DNA from: Pseudomonas batumici
GTDB taxonomy: Bacteria > Pseudomonadota > Gammaproteobacteria > Pseudomonadales > Pseudomonadaceae
DNA: 64,000 nt
Direction: 5' to 3'
Assembly: GCF_000820515.1 (NCBI RefSeq)
Contig: NZ_JXDG01000011.1
Span: 1 to 64,000, forward strand
The notes under the pieces were generated by a model, which saw only the letters and a program-made list of their open reading frames with translations, ran no database searches and was not told the DNA's origin. The translations under genes were made by a program, and so were the position numbers. Below, in pieces: positions 8,759 to 17,421 of this stretch (its first letter is position 1; each line of letters opens with the position of its first letter).

Positions 8759-8845
8759 CATCCGGATGCAATATCGTGTCTTGAAAGCGCGATCCGCTCG
8801 TGTAGGGTGTTCATTTTGCACAATCGGCCCCGGGTGTGCGGAACC

Positions 8846-8914
8846 TGTAGGAGCCGGCTTGCTGGCGATGACGGCGGTGAATTCACCATCGTTATCGCTG
8901 GCAAGCCAGCTCCT
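8846..8914. repeat. REP doublet interrupted by the IS110 element
   Basis: Two inverted REP copies: TGTAGGAGCCGGCTTGC at 8846 and its inverse, ending at AGCTCCT (8914). Every intact doublet in the window continues as CTCCTACA or CTCCCACA. Here the missing ACA is found at 10139, after the IS, so the doublet is split. Confidence 0.85.
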
Positions 8915-8928
8915 TGTATCTCGACTAA

Positions 8929-9110
8929 CGCCTCGTCAGAGGCGATAGTTCTCGACTGATCATCGAGGGAAGACCGAGAAGCCGTCCAGCTCCTAGGGCC
9001 TCGAGCCCGCATTATAGATACGTGCTCCGGCCTTCCACACTCACTCAGCAAGTTCGAACGGTATCTAGTGGCCCGCTTCGGCGTGAGCACGTATTGGCAA
9101 GGCAGAACCG
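8929..9110 (+). ncRNA. Candidate bridge RNA in the left end of the IS110 element
   Basis: The 5' non-coding end of the element begins with a perfect hairpin (CGCCTC-GTCA-GAGGCG, 8929-8944), then a CTCGA/TCGAG stem (8951-8967). It contains CCAGCTCCTA at 8986-8995, identical to the reconstructed REP target (8906-8914 plus 10139). It also contains ACGGTATCT at 9058-9066, identical to the right end of the element (10130-10138). Target-like copy first and donor-like copy second is the order of the two guide loops in the IS621 bridge RNA. Exact RNA ends are not determined. Confidence 0.55.
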
Positions 9111-9149
9111 AGTGCAGTGGTGATCTTTTCGGATTTCAGGGAGAAGACC

Positions 9150-10121
9150 ATGTCCGCTTTCGTGGGTATCGACACAGCCAAAAACACCTTCGACATCGCT
9201 ACGCCGTTGGACAACGGCAAGTTCCGTACGAAGGCCAAGCTGCCCAATAACGCTTCAGGCTTCAGCGAGGTCGAGGCCTGGCTGGAGAAACATGCCGATC
9301 CGCAAGCCTGGGTCGTCATGGAGGCTACCGGCACCTATCACGAGGCTCTCGCAGACTTCCTGCATGCAAAAGGTTATCGAGTTTGCATCGTTAACCCTGC
9401 CGTCATTCATGCGTTCGGCAAGGAGGATTTGCGTCGGGTCAAAACCGACAAAGCCGATGCCAAACTGATCGCCGCCTATGCCCAGCAGAAGCAGCACAAA
9501 CTCAGAGCCTGGGTACCAGAACTGCCTGCTCGCCGTCGTTTAAGGGCTTTAGTCCGGCGACTGGAGGATCTCCAGGAAATCCTGCAAATGGAGACCAACC
9601 GCCTGGACGTCGCCCAAGCCAACGTCCAAGCCTCGATCCTGTCCGTGATCAATCACGTGAAAAGTGAGATTGCCGCGACTCAGAAGGCCATCAAAGACAA
9701 CATTGATGACGATCCTGACCTACGTCAGAAGCGTGATTTGATCGTGTCCATCGACGGGTTGGGTGAAACGAGCGCCGCCTTGATCCTCGCCGAACTGGGC
9801 GACCCTCTGGACTACAGTGGCCCTCGCGCTGTTGTGGCATTTGCAGGCCTGAATCCATTGATAGACCAATCAGGTAACTACGTTGGTCCGACGCCGATAT
9901 CCAAGACCGGCTCGGCCAGCCTACGGACCGGAATGTACATGCCTGCGATGGTGGCGATGAGATGGAACCCGGCGGTCAGGGCACTGAGCGAGCGCCTGAA
10001 AGCCAAAGGAAAGGCCCCTAAACAGATCATCTGTGCAGCAATGCGCAAGCTGTTACATCTGGTCTACGGAGTGCTCAAATCAGGCATACCGTTTGACCCA
10101 AACATCGCGCTTGCGCGATGA
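9150..10121 (+). CDS. IS110-family transposase (DEDD recombinase)
   Basis: Predicted 323 residues. The N-terminal RuvC-like DEDD domain shows FVGIDTAKNTFD (first Asp), VMEATGTYHEALADFL (Glu) and KTDKADAKLIAAYA (two Asp). The C-terminal Transposase_20 domain shows SIDGLGETSAALILAELGD and FAGLNPLIDQSGNY, with the serine of KTGSASLRTGMYM in the place of the conserved catalytic serine. All key residues are present and the frame is intact, so the enzyme may be active. Start ATG 9150 follows an AGGGAGA ribosome site. It recombines DNA using a structured RNA made from the element's own non-coding end. Confidence 0.9.
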   Translation: MSAFVGIDTAKNTFDIATPLDNGKFRTKAKLPNNASGFSEVEAWLEKHADPQAWVVMEATGTYHEALADFLHAKGYRVCIVNPAVIHAFGKEDLRRVKTDKADAKLIAAYAQQKQHKLRAWVPELPARRRLRALVRRLEDLQEILQMETNRLDVAQANVQASILSVINHVKSEIAATQKAIKDNIDDDPDLRQKRDLIVSIDGLGETSAALILAELGDPLDYSGPRAVVAFAGLNPLIDQSGNYVGPTPISKTGSASLRTGMYMPAMVAMRWNPAVRALSERLKAKGKAPKQIICAAMRKLLHLVYGVLKSGIPFDPNIALAR

Positions 10122-10165
10122 GGGTCAAGACGGTATCTACAGTAACCGTGTATGCCGCCCGGTCG

Positions 10166-10990
10166 CTACAGGCGAGCGCTCAAACCGAAGCGCTTCATCA
10201 GGAGCTTTTCCAGCAGGCCCTTGGGCAGCCAGCCTGCCATCAAAGGCAATAGCCGAGAGCCATTGCCCAGGCGTAACAGACGCGGAGGCCGGGCCTGCCG
10301 AGTCGCCTTGAGCAAGTCGCTGGCAAAGCGGGCGGCGGAGGTCGGATGGTTCTGCGAGGCATTGGCCCGCGCCCGAATCCCTTCGCGCAGCGGCCACCAG
10401 GGCGATTGTTCGCCAATCAGCTGTTCGGCTTCATGCCCGGCGTTTTTCGCGAAGCTGGTGTCTATCGCCCCGGGCTGCACTTCCATCACCCGGATGCCCA
10501 ACGGCGCCAATTCCATGCGCAGGGCATCGCTCAAGGCATGCACCGCTGCCTTGGAGGCGCAATAAGCCCCGGCGAACGGCGTGACCAGCACCCCGGACAC
10601 ACTGCCGATATTCACCACCAGGCCTTGGCTGCGACGCAACAGTGGCAGCATCGCCCGGGTTACCCCGACGAGGGCGAACACATTGGTTTCGAATTGCCGG
10701 CGCATGGCCTCGACGCCGCCGTCGAGCAGCGGACCCATGGCGCCGTAGCCGGCGTTGTTGATCAGCACATCGAGACCGCCGCAGTGCATGTTGAGGCGTT
10801 CGCCCAGGACCTGGAGGGCTTCGCCATCATTGACGTCCAGTTGCACGGCGGTGAACCCGGCCGTAGCCAGCGCCGCCACATCCTCGGTCCTGCGCGCCGA
10901 GGCCCAGACCTCGTAACCCGCTTGTTTGAACACATCCGCCAACGCGCGGCCGATGCCGCTGGAACATCCGGTGATCAGGGCAACGGGCAT
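10166..10990 (-). CDS. SDR family oxidoreductase
   Basis: Predicted 274 residues. Classical short-chain dehydrogenase: cofactor motif TGCSSGIGRAL near the N-terminus, NNAGYG at about residue 79, a serine in NIGSVSG and the catalytic YCASK. Substrate is unknown; the length and the C-terminal extension with hydrophobic segments resemble SDRs acting on lipids or steroid-like compounds, but this is not decisive. The gene follows the thioredoxin-like gene by 9 bp, so the two form an operon. Its stop codon is 27 bp from the right end of the IS110 element. Confidence 0.85.
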   Translation of the reverse strand: MPVALITGCSSGIGRALADVFKQAGYEVWASARRTEDVAALATAGFTAVQLDVNDGEALQVLGERLNMHCGGLDVLINNAGYGAMGPLLDGGVEAMRRQFETNVFALVGVTRAMLPLLRRSQGLVVNIGSVSGVLVTPFAGAYCASKAAVHALSDALRMELAPLGIRVMEVQPGAIDTSFAKNAGHEAEQLIGEQSPWWPLREGIRARANASQNHPTSAARFASDLLKATRQARPPRLLRLGNGSRLLPLMAGWLPKGLLEKLLMKRFGLSARL

Positions 10991-10999
10991 GGCACATCC

Positions 11000-11401
11000 T
11001 TAAGGTGTCTGAGAGTCGAAGACCTCCGAGAATACCCCGTTCGAGACAAAAAGGAGCGTATCGAGGCCCTGTTTCAACTCGTCCTTCTGTGTGCCGTACA
11101 TGTGGGTCTGGGGACCATGGGCATCGAGGAAAAACAACGCAGGGACGCCTTCGATCCTGATCTCCGGCTGGAACAGTTTGAAGATCGGATAGCTGATCTG
11201 ATAGAAGGCCACCCGATCCCGGTAAGGTCCCGCGGCCAGGGCGCCGAGCAGCGGCTTGAGCTTCTCGCAGGGTGGGCAGTCGCGTTTGTAGACCAGCACC
11301 ACGGTAGGCCGTGGACGGATCAAGGGCACCTCCAGGCTGCCCAATTCCGCCCTGAACGCTTGTCGAGTCTTTATTTCGATGACTGTATTCGTCCCTTTCA
11401 T
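11000..11401 (-). CDS. Thioredoxin-fold protein with CPPC motif
   Basis: Predicted 133 residues from ATG 11401 (an upstream in-frame ATG at 11449 would add 16 residues; an AGGA ribosome site favours the shorter form). VVLVYKRDCPPCEKLKPLL gives a CxxC active site in a thioredoxin fold, followed by a cis-proline-type VPALFFLD. There is no signal peptide, so it is probably cytoplasmic. It may serve the adjacent SDR or be a general disulfide reductase; the sequence does not say which. Confidence 0.75.
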   Translation of the reverse strand: MKGTNTVIEIKTRQAFRAELGSLEVPLIRPRPTVVLVYKRDCPPCEKLKPLLGALAAGPYRDRVAFYQISYPIFKLFQPEIRIEGVPALFFLDAHGPQTHMYGTQKDELKQGLDTLLFVSNGVFSEVFDSQTP

Positions 11402-11487
11402 GCTCGATATCCTGCCGCCCGGTTTCAGTGTCCGGGTATTCAACGGCAAATGTGATCCAATGTAACCTGTCAGAAATAACGGGTGTC

Positions 11488-11503
11488 AAAGTGATATCAC
11501 TTT
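11488..11503. promoter_or_regulatory. Perfect 16-bp palindrome AAAGTGATATCACTTT
   Basis: Lies between the thioredoxin-like gene (start 11401, minus strand) and the TcB gene (start 11782, plus strand), in a 380-bp divergent promoter region. A partial, inverted copy of the island palindrome (CTGTCAGAAAT, 11467-11477) is just beside it. Perfect dyad symmetry of this size suggests an operator; the regulator is unknown. The rest of 11402-11781 shows no gene. Confidence 0.5.
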
Positions 11504-11703
11504 CTTGGCTGGGCGACTTGAATAGATATTTTTACGTAAATTCAATGGATTACTGACGCTAAGCGAGGTGCGAGGGTGCAAGAGGCAGGTCGCTTTTCGC
11601 TGGGTCTTGGTCGGAAATAGTTAGTTACATGTTCGGGCTGTTGCCCTGGGGCCGCCGGGATATGCCCCATTTGGTTTTTGCTTATTTCGTTAATCACTAA
11701 AAA

Positions 11704-11723
11704 ACTGTCATTTCTGACAGTAG
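11704..11723. promoter_or_regulatory. Tc-island palindrome, copy 1 (upstream of the TcB gene)
   Basis: ACTGTCATTTCTGACAGTAG: 7-bp arms ACTGTCA/TGACAGT around four bases. It is centred about 70 bp before the TcB start. The same 20 bases occur at 29655-29674, upstream of a small gene at the other end of the island. Likely operator or activator site. Confidence 0.6.
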
Positions 11724-11781
11724 CTGCCTCCCCCGGGTTGCGCCCACATTAGCTCCCAGCGTATCCGCTCGGAGTCAGGCG

Positions 11782-14700
11782 ATGGACCAACAGGACAGTT
11801 TCAGCATCACGCCGCCGTCGTTGCCCAAGGGCGGTGGTGCCATCCAGAGCATCGGCAAAGGTTGGGGCGAGGTCGGCTCCACCGGCAAGGCCTCCTTTGA
11901 CCTGCCGTTACCGATTTCTCCCGGACGCGGTTTCGCCCCGGCGCTGGCCCTCACTTATGGCAGCAGCGTCGGCAACAGCCTGTTCGGGATCGGCTGGGTG
12001 CTGTCGCTGGGCTGTGTGGCGCGGCGCACCAGCAAGGGCGTGCCGGATTACACCGATGACGATGTCATGCTCGGCCCCGACGGCACGGTGTGGATGGCGG
12101 AGCATGATGCCGACGGGGCGATCATCCGTACTCCGGTAAGCCGCTATCGAGGCCTGGAACTGGGCATCGACTATCAGGTAGCCCGTTACTTTCCTCGGAT
12201 CGAAGGGGCGTTCGAACGGATCGAGCACTGGCGCTCGGCGGACGACTATCCGGGGTTCTGGCTGATTCACGGCGCCGACGGCAGCCTGCATCTGTACGGC
12301 TTCAACAGCTCGTCGCGCAGTACCGACCTGGAAGATCACCTGCGCGTCGGCGAGTGGTTGCTGGAAGAAAGCCTCAACGCCCACGGCGAACATATCCTCT
12401 ACGAGTACGCCGGCGAAGACCATGCCGGGATGCCCCCGGATACGCCGCGCGACTTTCGCGCCCAGTGTTACCTGAGCCGCGTGCGTTATGGCAATGCCGA
12501 GGCGAACGCGCACCTCTATCACTGGGTGCCGGGACAGTTGGAGCGGACAGAGTGGCACTTCGATCTGATCTTCGACTACGGCGAGCGCGACACCGGGGTC
12601 GAGGACATTCCCGCCTACGAGCCGACGGGCGAGTGGCCGGTGCGCAGCGACCCTTTCGCGACCTACGGCTATGGCTTCCTGCTGGGCAACCTGCGGCTGT
12701 GCCAGCAGGTGCTGATGTTCCACCAGTTCGCCGAGCTGGGCAGCGAACCGGTGCTGGTGCAGCGCTTGCTGTTCAAATACCAGACCACCGAGCTGGGCTA
12801 CAACCTGCTGTCCGCCGCGTACCAGCAAGGCTATGACGAGCAGGGGCGAACCGAGGCGCGCCCGCCCGTTGAGTTCACCTACTCGGCGTTTGAACCCGAG
12901 GACAGCGAGTACCAGGAATTCGACGCCATGCCCGGCCTGAACGACGGCCAGCAGTACCAACTGGTCGACCTGTACGGCGAGGGCATTCCGGGTGTGCTCT
13001 ATCGCAGCGACAAGGCCTGGTACTACCGCGAGCCGCTACGGGCGCAGCCGGCGGAAACGCCCGACGAGGTGGTCTACGATTCGTGGCAACGACTGGACGC
13101 CATCCCGGTGATGGACAGCCGCAAACCGGTGCGCCAGTCGCTGATGGACCTCACCGGCGATGGCCGCCTGGACTGGGTGATGGCGCAACCCGGCGTCAGC
13201 GGTTTTTTCACCCTCAACCCGGATCGCAGCTGGTCGAAGTTCGTCACCTTTGACGCCTTTCCCGTGGAGTTCTTCCACCCGCAGAGCCAACTGGCCGACC
13301 TGATGGGCGGCGGCTTGTCCGACCTGGCGCTGATCGGTCCGCGTAGCGTGCGCTTGTATGCCAACCGTCGGCGAGAGGGGTTTGCACCGGGCAAGGACGT
13401 GGCGCATTTCACCGAAACCGCCCCCGACGATCGCCTCCCGCTGCTGAGCCAGGCGCCAACCGAACTGGTGGCGTTCAGCGATGTATTGGGCAGCGGCCAG
13501 CAGCACCTGGTGCGCATTCGCCATAACGAAATCGTCTGTTGGCCCAACCTCGGTCATGGCCGTTTCGACCCGGGCTTTCGCCTGGGCACCTTGTCCTATA
13601 CCTACGAGTCCTTCGACGCCTCGCGGATCCTGCTGGCCGACCTCGACGGCTCCGGCGCGGCGGACCTGATCTACCTCACCAGCGAGCATGCCGAGATATT
13701 CATGAACCGCACCGGCATGGGCTTTGAAAGCACGCCACTGATCCAGCCCTGGCCGCCGGGCGTGCGTTATGACCGGCTGTGCCAGGTCAGCACCGCCGAC
13801 CTGCAGGGGCTCGGTTGTTCCAGCCTGGTGATCACCCTCCCGCATATGAAACCCGAGCATTGGCGGGTGGATTTTGTCCAGGCCAAGCCGTACCTGCTGC
13901 ACAGCACCAATAACAATATGGGCGCGGTGGGGGAGGTGATCTACCGCAGCTCGGCCCAGGAATGGCTGGATGAAAAACAGGCGCTGATGGCGGCGAATCT
14001 GAAGCCTGTCAGCTATGTGCCATTTCCGATGCCGGTGGCTGTCGAACAGATCCAGCTCGATGAAATCACCGGCAATCGACTGACCCAGCACTTCGAGTAC
14101 TGCCAGGGCTTTTACGATGGCCAGGAGCGCGAGTTCCGTGGTTTTGGCCTGGTGCTGCAAACCGATAGCGAGGTCACTGGCGACGCACAGCGGCAGGTCG
14201 GTTATACCGCGCCGGTGCTGCGCAAGAGCTGGTTCCATACCGGGCGCGCGCCCGACCTGCCAGGCCTGGACTATGACCGTTCGGACAGCGCGGCCCGGCC
14301 CCTGGGCACGGCCTTGCTGCTGGAACCCAAAGGCGACTCGACCGACGACATCATCAGCGACGCCAATGACGAGACCTGGCACGACATGGCCTACGCCCTG
14401 GCCGGCATGCCGCTGCGAGTCGAGGTCTTCGGTCTCGACGCCGACGAGCGGTTGCAGGCGCTGCCCTACTCGGTGCAGCAATCGCGCTATGCCGTGCGCC
14501 TGTTGCAACGGCGCGACGATTACCAGCCGTACTGCCGGATGCAGCCGCTGGAACTGGAGTCGATTGCTTATACCTACGAGCGTCAACCTGACGATCCGCT
14601 GTGCCAGCACCATATCAGCCTGGCCTGGGATCCTTATGGCGGGCTGATCCATCAGGTGACGGTCGACTATGCCCGGCGCAAGGGCGTCAGCGACGATCCG

Positions 14701-17331
14701 CCGTTCAGCGAAGCCCATGAACAAACCTGGTGGCGTGCCGCCCACGATGACGCTCAGCGTTTTTACTACCTGAACGAAAGCCGCGCTCAATTCATCCACC
14801 TGGATGATCCGCAAGGCTGCCGTCTGGGCTTGCCCTACCTGTCCCGTGGCAACGCAATGGTAGTGTCGAAGGCCGTGCTGGGGCCGGAGGATATTTCCCA
14901 TGAGGCGATGCTCGACCGTCTCGATGCGCCGCCAACGGGTGACTTCACGCGAGTGCTGACACAGCTCTCCGTGCAGCGTTATCAGGAGGCCGGCCAGACC
15001 CTGCCGGCGGGGCGGGCCAGCTTCGAGGCACTGACTGACTTCCTTGAGTCCGCCGAACTGGATGAAGTGGCGCTGGAGGTGTACGCGTCGGTGCTCAGCC
15101 CCGAGGAACTGGCGGACAAACTGCCCGGGCTCGGTTATCGGTCCATGGATGCCATGTTGCCGACGGAACCGGGCAGGGTGCTGTGGTCGACCCGCAAGGG
15201 CTTTATGACCTACGCCGGGCTGGACGGTTTCTATCGGCTGATCAGTGCCCGGGCCACGGAAAGCCAGGGGCCAACCGACATCGGCTTCGATCCCTATTAC
15301 TGCCTGCCGCTCAGTGTCACCACCGCAGACGGTTGCATCACCCGCGTGGCTGAGGCGGACTACCGGTTCCTGTTGCCGCGGCGCATCGTCGATCCGAACC
15401 AGAACATCCAGGAGGCCCGCTATGACGGTTTTGGCGAGCTGTCGGCCAGCAGCTTCCATGGCACGGAGGGGGGCAGTGCAATCGGCTTCGACCCACTGGA
15501 CGAGTATCAGTCCGTTGCCCGCTTGCCCGCCGAGGCCATCGCCGACCCGGACGCGGCATTGCAAGGAGCCGCCAGTGCCTGCTTTCGCGATGCCTTCAGT
15601 TGGATGCAGCGTCGTGAGCCGGTCAACGCGGCGGTCCTGCAAGCTGACCGCTACCCGGCGCCCCCGGATAATCCCGGGCGGAAAATCCGTATCGCCGTGC
15701 AGTGCTGGGACGGTTTCGGCCGAATCTTGCAGACCAAGCAGAAAGTCGAGCCGGGGGACGCTTACCAGATAGCACCCGACGGCACCCTGGTGCTGGACAA
15801 TGACCAGCCCGTCAGCGCACCGGCCGCTGAGCGCTGGCGGGTCAGCGAACGGGTCGAATACAACAACAAGGGCCTGGCGGTACGCGTCTATCGACCTTAC
15901 TTCGCCGATGGTTATCGCTACATCAAGGACGAATCGTTCCGCCGCTTCGGGCATTGCGACCAGCAATTCTACGATCCACTCGGGCGTCCGACCCTGACCA
16001 TCACCGCCATGGACTATTTGCGGCGCCGGCGCTACCTGGGTTGGTACGTGATCGACGAGGACGAAAACGACACATTGGGAGAGGAGGAGTCTCCAACGCT
16101 TCCTGAGGTCGCCACCTTGACCGTGAGCACTGGCGTGAAAAATGCTGATGGCTCGGATGCCCATACGGCAACCGTCACTGTCAAGAATGCCAATGACAGT
16201 CCGGTCGCGGGCATTACGGTGATCTTTTCCGATATTCCGGACGCCTCCTGTAATCCTCCCTCCGGTCACACCAATGCGCAGGGGCTGTTCGAAACCCACA
16301 TCACCTCGACCGTGCCTGGCACCAGGACGGTCCGTGTCATAGCGTCGGTTGGCGTTGTGGAGGGCAACCTGCAGGCCATCGAGTTCGGTTCGGTTCAACT
16401 GGTGTTGGAGATGGCCCCTGACAATGGACTCGTCAGCGATACGGAGAAAAACAACTGGGTCTTGGCTACGGTACTTATGGCCGATGGTTCCCCGGCTCCG
16501 CAGGGCACCCGGGTAACGTTTGATGCGGTCGATGATGTTGTTTTTAACGCGACTGCTTGCCTGACTGCGGGCAGTTCCGGCCGGTGCCTTGTGATGCTAG
16601 GCAGTACCGTGGCGAAGACGTACAGCATCAGCGCCCACGTCCCGGGAGTGCTTTCAGCGGCGCAGGTCGATGCGACATTCATTCACGGACCCTACGATTT
16701 AGCTGCCTCCACCCTGGAACCGATAACAGGCGACAAGAAGGCCAATGGGGTGGATGCGCACGTCGCAACCGTGACGTTGCGTGATACCTACGGCAATCCT
16801 TATACGGCGACCACGGCCTCTTCCTACGTACTGTTTCCGGCAGTCTCCGGCGTCACCATTGACCCTACCGCTCCTGACAGATGCGAGTTTGTGCCGGGTA
16901 GCGCAACGACCAGTGCCCGTATCACGTCGGAACTCGAGGGCACCTATTCCATTACGGCGACCTCCGGAAGTGGCGCTGCCATAGGGCAGCCGCAGACGGC
17001 GAGGTTTGTCGGCGTCACCGCGGATGAAAGCCGTTCGACATTCAGTGTCAGCGAAGGTAGTCAGCCGGCCGATGGCGTGACCCCCCATACCGTCACGGCT
17101 TTTATCCGGGATGCCGACGATACCCCCTTTGCCGGCGCTACCGTGTATTTCGGAACGACGGATGCGACGTTGCTGGAGAGAACCTGCATCACCGGGCCGG
17201 ATGGGACCTGTTCGGTCTATCTGGTAGCGACCACGGCAGGTACGAAAGAAGTGAGGGCCAATCTCGACCGCCGGGTTGATGGGGCGCTGGTTTACCTGAG
17301 TAACAATCCCCAGTCCGCGCAGTTTTCTTGA
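11782..17331 (+). CDS. Tc toxin subunit TcB (SpvB/TcaC-like) with C-terminal Ig-like (Big_1) domains
   Basis: Predicted 1849 residues. Residues ~10-350 are an SpvB domain (SITPPSLPKGGGAIQSIG, FGIGWVLSLGCVARRTSKG). They are followed by VCBS/FG-GAP-like repeats (LVDLYGEGIPGVLYR, LMDLTGDGRLDWVM) and the TcB mid-N and mid-C regions, ending at about residue 1430 (YLGWYVIDEDENDT), where ordinary TcB proteins end. The remaining ~415 residues are about four Big_1-like Ig repeats (KNADGSDAHTATVTVKNAND, KANGVDAHVATVTLRDTYGN, PADGVTPHTVTAFIRDADD). TcB forms with TcC the cocoon that holds the toxic enzyme and docks on the TcA pore. The ribosome site is GGAG nine bases before the ATG. The Ig tail is unusual. 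Confidence 0.9.
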   Translation: MDQQDSFSITPPSLPKGGGAIQSIGKGWGEVGSTGKASFDLPLPISPGRGFAPALALTYGSSVGNSLFGIGWVLSLGCVARRTSKGVPDYTDDDVMLGPDGTVWMAEHDADGAIIRTPVSRYRGLELGIDYQVARYFPRIEGAFERIEHWRSADDYPGFWLIHGADGSLHLYGFNSSSRSTDLEDHLRVGEWLLEESLNAHGEHILYEYAGEDHAGMPPDTPRDFRAQCYLSRVRYGNAEANAHLYHWVPGQLERTEWHFDLIFDYGERDTGVEDIPAYEPTGEWPVRSDPFATYGYGFLLGNLRLCQQVLMFHQFAELGSEPVLVQRLLFKYQTTELGYNLLSAAYQQGYDEQGRTEARPPVEFTYSAFEPEDSEYQEFDAMPGLNDGQQYQLVDLYGEGIPGVLYRSDKAWYYREPLRAQPAETPDEVVYDSWQRLDAIPVMDSRKPVRQSLMDLTGDGRLDWVMAQPGVSGFFTLNPDRSWSKFVTFDAFPVEFFHPQSQLADLMGGGLSDLALIGPRSVRLYANRRREGFAPGKDVAHFTETAPDDRLPLLSQAPTELVAFSDVLGSGQQHLVRIRHNEIVCWPNLGHGRFDPGFRLGTLSYTYESFDASRILLADLDGSGAADLIYLTSEHAEIFMNRTGMGFESTPLIQPWPPGVRYDRLCQVSTADLQGLGCSSLVITLPHMKPEHWRVDFVQAKPYLLHSTNNNMGAVGEVIYRSSAQEWLDEKQALMAANLKPVSYVPFPMPVAVEQIQLDEITGNRLTQHFEYCQGFYDGQEREFRGFGLVLQTDSEVTGDAQRQVGYTAPVLRKSWFHTGRAPDLPGLDYDRSDSAARPLGTALLLEPKGDSTDDIISDANDETWHDMAYALAGMPLRVEVFGLDADERLQALPYSVQQSRYAVRLLQRRDDYQPYCRMQPLELESIAYTYERQPDDPLCQHHISLAWDPYGGLIHQVTVDYARRKGVSDDPPFSEAHEQTWWRAAHDDAQRFYYLNESRAQFIHLDDPQGCRLGLPYLSRGNAMVVSKAVLGPEDISHEAMLDRLDAPPTGDFTRVLTQLSVQRYQEAGQTLPAGRASFEALTDFLESAELDEVALEVYASVLSPEELADKLPGLGYRSMDAMLPTEPGRVLWSTRKGFMTYAGLDGFYRLISARATESQGPTDIGFDPYYCLPLSVTTADGCITRVAEADYRFLLPRRIVDPNQNIQEARYDGFGELSASSFHGTEGGSAIGFDPLDEYQSVARLPAEAIADPDAALQGAASACFRDAFSWMQRREPVNAAVLQADRYPAPPDNPGRKIRIAVQCWDGFGRILQTKQKVEPGDAYQIAPDGTLVLDNDQPVSAPAAERWRVSERVEYNNKGLAVRVYRPYFADGYRYIKDESFRRFGHCDQQFYDPLGRPTLTITAMDYLRRRRYLGWYVIDEDENDTLGEEESPTLPEVATLTVSTGVKNADGSDAHTATVTVKNANDSPVAGITVIFSDIPDASCNPPSGHTNAQGLFETHITSTVPGTRTVRVIASVGVVEGNLQAIEFGSVQLVLEMAPDNGLVSDTEKNNWVLATVLMADGSPAPQGTRVTFDAVDDVVFNATACLTAGSSGRCLVMLGSTVAKTYSISAHVPGVLSAAQVDATFIHGPYDLAASTLEPITGDKKANGVDAHVATVTLRDTYGNPYTATTASSYVLFPAVSGVTIDPTAPDRCEFVPGSATTSARITSELEGTYSITATSGSGAAIGQPQTARFVGVTADESRSTFSVSEGSQPADGVTPHTVTAFIRDADDTPFAGATVYFGTTDATLLERTCITGPDGTCSVYLVATTAGTKEVRANLDRRVDGALVYLSNNPQSAQFS

Positions 17332-17421
17332 GTGGACCTGACCGTCAGATGTTTCGGCTGGGTAGCTGGTGTGGGTTCGATGAGGGCGAAAACGATGGGT
17401 TGTTTGATAGAGGGCTGAGTG

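Larger units (their letters stand above)
8915..10138 (+). mobile_element. IS110-family insertion sequence (IS621-like), about 1.22 kb, inside a REP
   Basis: Ends are inferred from the broken REP. The left flank ends ...AGCTCCT at 8914 and the right flank resumes ACAG at 10139, so joining them restores a normal REP end. CT stands at both junctions (8913-8914 and 10137-10138), consistent with the core dinucleotide of IS110 elements; there are no terminal inverted repeats or target duplication, as usual for the family. The element has a long 5' non-coding end (8915-9149), one transposase gene, and only 17 bp after it, the IS110-group (not IS1111-group) layout. Confidence 0.85.

Noticed and set aside
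13036..16398. 1120-codon open frame antisense to the TcB gene
   Set aside because: Shadow of a GC-rich coding strand; Arg/Gly/His-rich product without domains, no ribosome site, and the sense frame has clear Tc domains.
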